DNA of 64,000 nt from Dermatemys mawii (lineage: Eukaryota > Chordata > Testudines > Dermatemydidae): contig ML677364.1 of assembly GCA_007922305.1 (NCBI GenBank), forward strand, positions 15,266,606-15,330,605, given 5' to 3'. A model generated the notes under the pieces. It ran no database searches. It was given only the letters and a program-made list of their open reading frames with translations, and had not been told where the DNA came from. The number at the start of each line of letters is the position of its first letter. Positions within the stretch are counted from its first letter, which is position 1. This document shows, one piece after another, positions 56,349-64,000 of this stretch. The translations under genes and the position numbers were made by a program.

Positions 56349-58889
56349 CCCCTAGAGAATTATCTTCTTTGGTCTCCTCAGAATTGCTATCATGTAAAGA
56401 ATGTATCAGTTCTCTATGACCTTTATTCCTCAGTGTCCTCAGCTATGTTCGTAAAGTATGGCTTATTATACCATATTTTTTTATTATACTATATTTTTAA
56501 ATAGGACATAAATTGAAACCAACATTAGGTATTGCTCAGGAGTATGGTATAGAAGAAGCTCTTCAGGGAGAACAGAGTCTGATTTTTCTACAATAGACAT
56601 GAACAAATTGTTCTAGTGGACAAATATAAAAGATGAACATTAGTATACCGTTTGTGATAATGCTGCTCTGTGAATATAAATGGGAACAAAAATAAAGGAT
56701 CAGACAGAAGGCCAATGAGATACATTTTTTTTATGTCAAAACATGCAGATTTGATTCTCCCTAGGTGATTAAAATTAGTCTGGACATTGTGCTAACCTAC
56801 ACTTGAAATCAACAACAAAAAATAAAAGATTGGGTTTTGCCCCTTAAAATAAATGCTGCTGAAGTCAAAAGGTAAACAGTTGTCAGGAGCTGGTGAAGCA
56901 GTACTAACTGCTCTTTATTCTAGGCTCTGTGCTCTACAGAATTTGCAGCAGACACTGATGGGCAGTAGCCTGGAACTGACACATAAAATCCAGGTTAAAG
57001 TTTGGCATAAAAAGCCTATATCTTCTATGTAAACTCTTGGGGGTTTTTGTGTTAGGTTTTTTTCCCAAAATCATTGTACTCCTGATAATTTACAAAAGGT
57101 TTTTGGCTCTTTTCTAGTTTCTTCTCTTCCTAGACTTACGTATTAAGCAGACAAAAAAGAAAATTAATAAGTACTCCAGCAACAGAGCCTCATTTTTGCA
57201 AAGTGCACCAACTAATGTTCCATTGCACTGTCTTATCAGAGCCAGTGTCTTTTAATTAGAAACGCAGTGCTCCAATGGCATTAGAACACATGCCGGTTCA
57301 AGCCACTCTGTGTTGTCCCATAATCTTGTCCTTAAATTAAAAGAGCAATAAAGACCTTTTCATTACCAGGTTGGAAGCATGACACATTACTCTATTCTGC
57401 CTTTTAAAAAAAGATTTTTCTTAATGTTGTGCACACTAAATCACAATCGCTTTATCCTTGGTGCCAGATCTTCTCACAGAGCAAAAACAGGAGCTATTCT
57501 TGCTTGAGAACAAAGGACTTTCTCAACAAGTTCCCAGGATTGTAAAATACCTACGAAAGAAACCACTGCCTCTTCTTTAATTGCAGGTTTTAGTTGTGGA
57601 GAACAGATAAATGTCAAGATATTAATCTCTTGAAAGACGAAGGAAAGTCATAAATAGAGACAGAAAGTTGCTTATAATCTATCATATAAAATAGGAGCTA
57701 ACATTATGGAGAATAATTTAAGGATTGAAATGAAATATTTATTTAAAATACATGGCACTCTGTTTGGTATTCATTGCATAAAAAACCAGAGGGAGGCAGT
57801 AAATTACTGTACAAAGGACAGGAACATCTAGAAATATGAAACCCAGTATATGCTTTTCAATCTAATCTGTGAAATAGGCAATCATTTGTATTTTCTCTAA
57901 CTCCTAATCCCATCACTAGCTGATGCTGCCCCACAAGGTCTCTTAACCTGCCGAGATCCAAAGTTGAGACATACGGAGTGACAAAGATCCAAACTTACTG
58001 GATAAACAATTTTCAGCCCCTGTGTCATACACAAACAGTTCATTTTGGCTACTTGCTATATGCAGTGTGTGAATGGTCACCTAAGTCACATTCCAGCCTC
58101 TCTGACTGACTTTGGGCCTGCTACTTGGGTACATATATGGAAAAGCACAGCCACCTTTGTGTGGCTGTAGCTTATGTAGTGCATCATGAATCAGTGTTAT
58201 GTTATTTTATGTACAGCACTGTAGTTATGTTTTATTTTTAGGTGTGATTTATGACTGCCATCATTCCTGAGCTGAAATGTAAGTCTCCATCTCAATCGCC
58301 TAATCTTGCCTTTCTGAATGCAGCTTTCCTCTGGCTCTCACAGCTAGCCCCTTCAATAACAAGCACCCAGAAAAGAAAATTCTGATGAAGGCCATTCAAA
58401 AATAGCTGTTCCCTGACTTAAAAATCCATTCTTTCCATGAGGCTAGAGGCATAGTTCAGCCAGACAACAGGTGGACCAAACTTTCTTATCACAGCCAGAC
58501 TCCAGAAATCCACCCAATCAGGATTAATAAAATCACCTGTACCAAGGAACCAACCTGTTCTCTGAAGACTCTTAACCAAGATGTGTCTGTTTTGCAACAG
58601 GTGCCTAACTTACCCTGTGTATGATGCCCTACTTGATATGTACTGAGGTAAACATCTGATCTATGTGTATGCATGCATATATTTGCATGCATAAATTAGG
58701 CAAATACAAATGTGTGTGCCTCACTTTGAAAATCTGGCCCAGAGAAGCAAGGTCCTGGATTTGCTGAATTATCAATGCCTGTGATAATCTTAAAATGCAT
58801 TGTATTTAAGATTGCCTGTTTGCTTTTTCAGATTGGTTTATTTGACAAAAGTCTTGGGAAAGGTGATTAAGCATCTTAGTTTTTAATGA
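56349..58889. other. Gene-free stretch, possible conserved non-coding patch
   Basis: No gene recognised. 57180-57360 reads as complex unique sequence with no repeat resemblance (AACGCAGTGCTCCAATGGC; TTAAAAGAGCAATAAAGACC), a candidate conserved element by inference only. Confidence 0.35.
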
Positions 58890-59215
58890 GTGTCCTGGTT
58901 TCCTAATGGCTGTGGTTCCCGGCCAATGGGATCTGTGAAGCCAGCTCTCTGGGCAGAGGCAAACTGCAGAGCTGCCTGGCCATGCCTCCGACTAGCAGAT
59001 GAGTGAGGGGGACGTCCCCACTTCCGGGGAGACCCTAGGTAAGTGTTGCCCAGAGCCCACCTCACCCCATCCATGACCTAACCCCTTGCCCTCTCCCACA
59101 CCCAAACTCAGTGGCCTGAGACTGCCCCAGCAGCGGCCGGTGCGCCTCACACAGGGGCTGCCTGTTTATGGAATCTGTGACTTCTGTGACCGCTGTGACA
59201 AACCTGCAACCTTAT
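58890..59215. repeat. Fragments of GC-rich dispersed elements
   Basis: 58907-59040 (GGTTCCCGGCCAATGGGATC; CTGGCCATGCCTCCG) resembles the hAT-like element at 18430-18540. 59150-59215 (GGAATCTGTGACTTCTGTG, ACCGCTGTGACAAACCTGC) matches the end of the repeat at 31015-31055. Confidence 0.45.
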
Positions 59216-59684
59216 ACATAAATGCTTCTTACTCACTACAATCTCTCTCTCTCCACCCTTCTCTTTAACATTTTATTGGTTTGCCAGTTGATTGAGAATA
59301 TTTATTAGTTTTTTGGACTTCCGTATTCTTCTTCTCTAGTACAGTCCTTAGGGTAAGTTGCATCATCAGTATAAGTTAGGAGCAACTTTGTTGGCTTTAT
59401 TGACACTGGAGTAACAAGAACATAGTGTAGCCCTCTTCTGCAAAGGCAGTGGTTTTGTAAAGACTCATGCTCAGTTCCAAGCACAATGGGAATAATCTCA
59501 ATGGGCTGTACTGTGCCACTGATTTTGAAGAAGAGTGCACTATGGGGACTTCTCTTTAAAATCTTGTAATGTGATATGATCCAATAGTTTGGTGAAAATA
59601 AATGGTTCTAATCTAATTCATTTTTATTTGTTATTTTTTAATCCCAATGGACTGCTCTATATGTGTCCTGCACATCACAACTAG
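59216..59684. other. Gene-free stretch
   Basis: No gene recognised. Confidence 0.35.
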
Positions 59685-60094
59685 ACCTGGCCAGAAAACA
59701 AGAATTTTGTTTCATGAAAAAAGGTGAGGTTGTGATATTTGTTTTCATTCCTCACTGGAACAAAAACTAGACCTTTTGAGATTTTTTATGGAGAAACATG
59801 AGCAGGACACCCAACTCAGAATAGCCCAGTGGGTAAGGATGTAGGCCTGAGGATGTAAGAGACCTGTGCTCAAGTCCCTCCTTTGTTTGATTTGATGTAC
59901 AAACTTGAAACTGATTCTCCCACACCCCAGGTTAGTTCCTCAGCCAGCAGGCTGTCTGATGGGTCTTGTTCTCTGTTTTTGGCCAGAAACCATCTGGGAA
60001 CTGAGAAACTTTTTTGTCAAAGCCAATAGAGTTTTGACAAAATTGTCATTTTATAATGAAAAACACTTTTCTGAAAAATTTCCCAACCAACCCT
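59685..60094. mobile_element. A/T-rich TIR-type element containing a tRNA-like module
   Basis: The left end (AGACCTGGCCAGAAAAC) and right end (AATTTCCCAACCAACCCTC) are degraded inverses (GGTTGGTTGGGAAATT type). In the middle, 59815-59895 reads AGAATAGCCCAGTGGGTAAG, AGACCTGTGCTCAAGTCCC, which has A-box and B-box-like order (TAGCCCAGTGGG / TGCTCAAGTCCC). Confidence 0.4.
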
Positions 60095-60946
60095 CATCAC
60101 TATATCATTCATTTCTTAAGGGGATTTGATTAGATCTCATATTTCAAATTAGATGGTTGCATGTATCCAAAAGTCCTATAAATCAGGCCCATAATTGTGC
60201 TTCTTGAGATGAAAATCAGATTATGACCTGGCCTTTTCAATAAAAGGAAACAATTACATTCTGCTAGTTCCCACTGCAGCGTACTCCTCACAGTCTGTTC
60301 CATTAAAACTTTTCATCCTCCTACAGGGTGAGAGAATTGAATCTGAGAGACAAATAGCCCATGATAACTGTGCACAATTTAGCTTCTGAAGGGAGCCTAA
60401 CATGATTAAAATAATAAGCCTCATACTGTGCTCAACAAAATTTCAGCGAGAGTAACTAGGGTATACAATATTAAACATGTCTCTAATGCAAAACAATTTA
60501 AATGAAAACAGTAATAGCCAGTTGGGAGAACATCACATTGTGGGCTGGATTGCTGTCAGTTCCTAATTCGGGGCTCAGGTCAGTGAAAAGCCTAATAGTA
60601 TTAAATGATGTGGCAAACTGAAAATTTGTGGTATTCATGACAGATATGTCAATTTTCTGCAATATCCTGGATGAATCTTATTGAATTAAGTTACAATATA
60701 TGTATCATTATGGGCCAGGGATTTTATATAATTCTATGGGGAAGGAGGAACCACAGTCCTCCAGAAACTAAGATCAGTGGGGGCTGGTTAGCAAATTCAC
60801 TCACCAATAGACAAGGAAAGGACTTAGAGTTGAAACTGACTCAGGATCTTCTTGAGCCAAAAACCAGATGGGATGTTTGGGAAGGGTTGGAAGGATTTTA
60901 CCCCAGTCTGCTTGCTGGTGCTGACCCAAAGCAGTTAGGAGCTCTT
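60095..60946. other. Gene-free stretch
   Basis: No gene recognised. Confidence 0.35.
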
Positions 60947-61060
60947 CCTCTACCTGAGGAAGAGCTCTGTGTGTCTTGAAAGCTTGTTTCTCTCTCTCTC
61001 TTTCCAACTGAAGTTGTCCAATGAAAGATATTACCTTAACTACCCTGTCTCTCTTGCATA
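60947..61060 (+). repeat. Dispersed repeat shared with 51243-51330 (plus copy)
   Basis: GAAGAGCTCTGTGTGTC, then TTGAAAGCTTG, a short (TC)n run, AACTGAAGTTGTCC and AATGAAAGATATTACC. It matches the minus copy at 51243-51330 segment by segment. Confidence 0.55.
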
Positions 61061-62518
61061 CAGTGGCATTTGGCAAATTTAGTCATTTATCTGGCATGTA
61101 CTTTCTTGCCTGTTTTGTTTGTCTCATTCTAGATGTTGTCTACTCTGTGTCTAGTTCATATGATTAAATATGATTATCAGTCTATTTTTCATTATTTCTA
61201 CACCATATAATTAATATAACCTATAATAATACAGAGTCTGTGTATGGAAAAGAAAACTTTTAATAAAAGGAGAAAGGAAACCGGCATTAATTTGGGAAAA
61301 CACCACAATCATGATTCAACAACATATGACCATGAGCAAAAAGCCACCCCAGAGTACATTGGGCAGTGTCCTTTTCCTCGGGCTCTCACCTTGTGGTATG
61401 AAAGACTGATAAACAAATGTCCCTTTAACACACCACTGCCTTCTCCCTCCATTGTACCCCATTCACTGTTGTTGCTCAGTTGTTGTCCCAGAGTTCAGAG
61501 GTGTGTTTGCATGGGTTCCCCTCTTCCCCTACCCCCTACTAGATGGTAGGTGAAGAAAGCCCTCTACTACTGCACCATTCACTCTGCATCACTCACTCGG
61601 CCACTGGCTGCTCCACTGTCTTTCATTCCACCACTTGCCTCTCTACTATGGCCTCTAGGAAGTCTTTAGATCCCCCATACTTTACACAGCCCCACCCCAC
61701 AAGTGATTTCAGCTGTTAGTGAGGAAGAAGCCTCACTACTAGTGCAAGCTGGGCAGTCTCTTTCACTGAGACCTTGGTCTATAAGCAGGTCTAACTCTTA
61801 ACACTTAGACCTAGTTATCAGTGATTTCAGCTTAATTGATCTACAAAAGAAGACTCTTAATTGAGTCTTAAACAGCAGATGGGGAGGTTCAGATGGTTTC
61901 TAGGGTCCTTAAGGAAAACCCATATAACTAAACACAAACACCTATCATTTCCTCCTTCTCCCCATCTCATCTCCAGTGGGGTGTGACACTCCTAGACTCT
62001 GCTTAGTGAGTGCACTTCAGCTGAGGGGGACTGCCCTCAATCAGGGCATGCCAAGCACAGTTCTGCTTCCCTCTGTCCATATAAGGATGGCACTTTATTA
62101 CCCGTGCACCAATAACAAAGTGACTTGCAATCCAATAACAGTCAAAAGTGGCCATTTGGGCAAAGCAACTCCACCATGCTGTGCACCTAGGCAGAGTGGG
62201 TGTATCTATGCAAACAAGGTCAGTTTCTGAAGCTTTCTCCCCCAGCTCATCACTAGATGTCAGAACAGAGCTCATTCAGACCCTGCTTACTTCAGTAACA
62301 AACATTTTTATATTTTGATTAAAGTCCAGTTCATATTGTTCATGAACCAAAGACCAATGAAATAAACTTTATATATATATATGTATTTTTATAAGATGTT
62401 ACACATTTGGCAATGTTTGCTTGGAACAAATCAGTCTGTTAACAGGTCTTGATTCTGCTGACTCATGATGACACATGGCCCACCCAGCTATAAGGGAGGT
62501 TGTTGTGACTTTGTAGAG
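61061..62518. other. Gene-free stretch
   Basis: No gene recognised. A short TA run lies at about 62372-62382. Confidence 0.35.
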
Positions 62519-62758
62519 CAGGGGTTCTCAAACTGCGGGGTGCAACTCCCTGAGAAGTCATAATATTATTACATGGGGGTCACTAGCTGTCAGCCATGGG
62601 CATGGCGGGGCTGTTAACCCACCCCCAACCTTGCTTTGTCTCCAGCACTTAAAATAGTATTAGATATTTTAAAAATGTTTTTAATTTATAAGGGGGGTTG
62701 CACTGAGGGGCTTGCTGTGTGAAAGTGGTTGCCAATACAAAAAGTTAAAGAACCACTG
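62519..62758. mobile_element. hAT-type non-autonomous element, 240 bp
   Basis: The left end is CAGGGGTTCTCAAACTGC and the right end is TTAAAGAACCACTG. The flanking 8-mers TTGTAGAG (62511-62518) and TTCTAGAG (62759-62766) match at 7 of 8, an hAT duplication. The interior (GGGGTGCAACTCCCTGAG; AAGTGGTTGCCAATAC) is non-coding. Confidence 0.85.
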
Positions 62759-62766
62759 TTCTAGAG

Positions 62767-64000
62767 AGAGAGAGGATCTAGGGTGTCAGCTGAGTAATCC
62801 TACAGCAGGATTTGTGATGAGCCAAGTATGTGAAGAAAGCTTGAGTTGAATTTTAGTGTTAATGTTTTACTTCACAGAGATAAACCCTAGAAAAGAGATT
62901 AGTTTTTAACTATACAAACGTGCACATGGACTTTGTTTTAGGGCAGGCTAAGAACAGTACCACCTCATAATCTTAACATAATATTTTAAAGACATATTTA
63001 ATCCAGGGAATAAACTAAAATGAAAATAAATATGTATATCTAAAAAAGATCTGTCTGCTCTCCCTTTAATGAATCTGGCCAATGTAGCCCACACAGTATC
63101 ACTGCATCTACATGCTGTCCATAGGTAAAAAACTGGTCAGACATGCTAGTCTGACTGTCAAGAAGTGTGTTTAGAACCTTCACCAGCCTATGGTGGCACA
63201 AGACTTTAGCAACATTCTCTCCTGATCTTTTCTGCCAACTTTCCTCTATCTGGTGGCAATGCTATTGGAGTTGATGGAGGAGCTGGGTAGTAGCTTTGAC
63301 AGGAACATAGTGAAGGATTCATTAGTTATATCTATACTGTGCTTTGAAGAGGTAGGACTAAATTCCCCTCTGGCAAAAACGGGCACAATCCATTATTTGG
63401 CCAGTGCAGTGATAAGCATATATTTATTTATTATTATCTGAACAACTGGTTCAGTGAGAAATACTTTACGTGTGCAGCATTTGTTGTTTCACCACTGTAC
63501 ATTAGGTGGTAACTCTTCTGAGTCAAAACCAATTCTCTGCGACCTGCCAAATCTGTTATTTATTGTTCTAAAGTTTGTACAGCAAGTGAACATCTGGTTA
63601 CATTCGAGCAGAGCAGACTGTTTTATGATTTCAACATCTCTGATTTGACCGGTGTTACTAGTAAAGCTCCCTAGCTAGATGGCATAACATCTGTTTGCTT
63701 GCACAGTGGCTTCTCCAACTGCACTCTGAACACTTGCTCTTACTCTTATCTACATATTCAATATTATGAGAGCTTGCCTGTTTACATGGAAAATAGCTTT
63801 CCACGTCAGAATCCAAAAGCAAGAGAGCTAAAAATAAGGATCCTATTTGCTATAGTGGTCATTTGGTACTGCTCCAGGAGGAGCAATACTACAACAGCTT
63901 GTGGATGGTGTCATAGGGAGCAGTAAAACTTTTGGATGCGCCTGATCAACATCCATATGATTTGAATTTTTCCTAGTCTTCAGTGCCATCTTGCTCTTCA
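62767..64000. other. Gene-free stretch to the window end
   Basis: No exon or bounded repeat recognised. Short frames at 63253-63926 lack domains. Confidence 0.35.

Overview
This window looks like intergenic or intronic DNA from a sauropsid nuclear genome, most probably a turtle. The evidence is the mix of repeats: CR1 LINEs of at least two subfamilies (3' tails in GTTCTTATG and in TTCTATGATTCTATGAT), an L2-like LINE, a tRNA-headed SINE with a CR1-like tail, PIF/Harbinger elements with GG(N)4GTCTACAC-type ends, many short hAT-type elements with CAGNGGTTCTCAA-type ends and 8-bp target duplications, and solo LTRs. The species assignment is inference from remembered family resemblance and was not searched. 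I found no convincing host exon, rRNA, tRNA gene, CRISPR array or bacterial feature. All substantial protein similarity belongs to transposable elements.

Layout. 1-8.8 kb: mostly old unique-looking sequence with a Harbinger MITE (5064-5330) and an hAT element (5421-5796). 8.8-12 kb: a long composite repeat rich in tRNA-like modules, invaded by a solo LTR (9422-10537) and a 676-bp Harbinger-type MITE (11044-11719). 12.5-18 kb: a TIR element carrying an (AT)n tract, and the best-preserved LINE of the window, a 5'-truncated CR1 (14871-17026) with a 10-bp target duplication and an uninterrupted reverse transcriptase frame. 18.2-19 kb: an hAT-like GC-rich element. 19.45-23.72 kb: a PIF/Harbinger transposon with a decayed transposase on + and a decayed SANT/Myb-like gene on -, convergent. 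26-27.2 kb: a minus-strand L2-like LINE. 28.1-29 kb: a three-level nest (L2 tail, then solo LTR, then small TIR element). 30-31.2 kb: a second tRNA-like composite with a hairpin repeat and a 22-G run. 35.8 kb: SINE. 37.5-39.6 kb: a second, mutated CR1. 44.36-44.92 kb: an hAT element inside a Harbinger MITE, both with exact target duplications. 45.9-47.9 kb: three CR1 pieces and part of a MITE. 48.35 kb: a near-perfect hairpin with overlapping direct repeats. 49-50.65 kb: two LTR-like stretches. 51-64 kb: sparse old repeats, with a clean hAT element at 62519-62758.

How the parts relate. CR1 reverse transcriptase is the probable source of the machinery for the CR1 copies and, by its tail, for the SINE. 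Harbinger transposase plus its SANT partner normally act together on the TIRs, and the MITEs at 5.1, 11.0 and 44.4 kb have related ends and so are probable past substrates. No copy here appears competent: the Harbinger transposase has lost an Asp and carries stops, and the open CR1 frame lacks the endonuclease half. I do not see a new multi-gene biological system. The most informative content is the nesting order and the precise insertion footprints.
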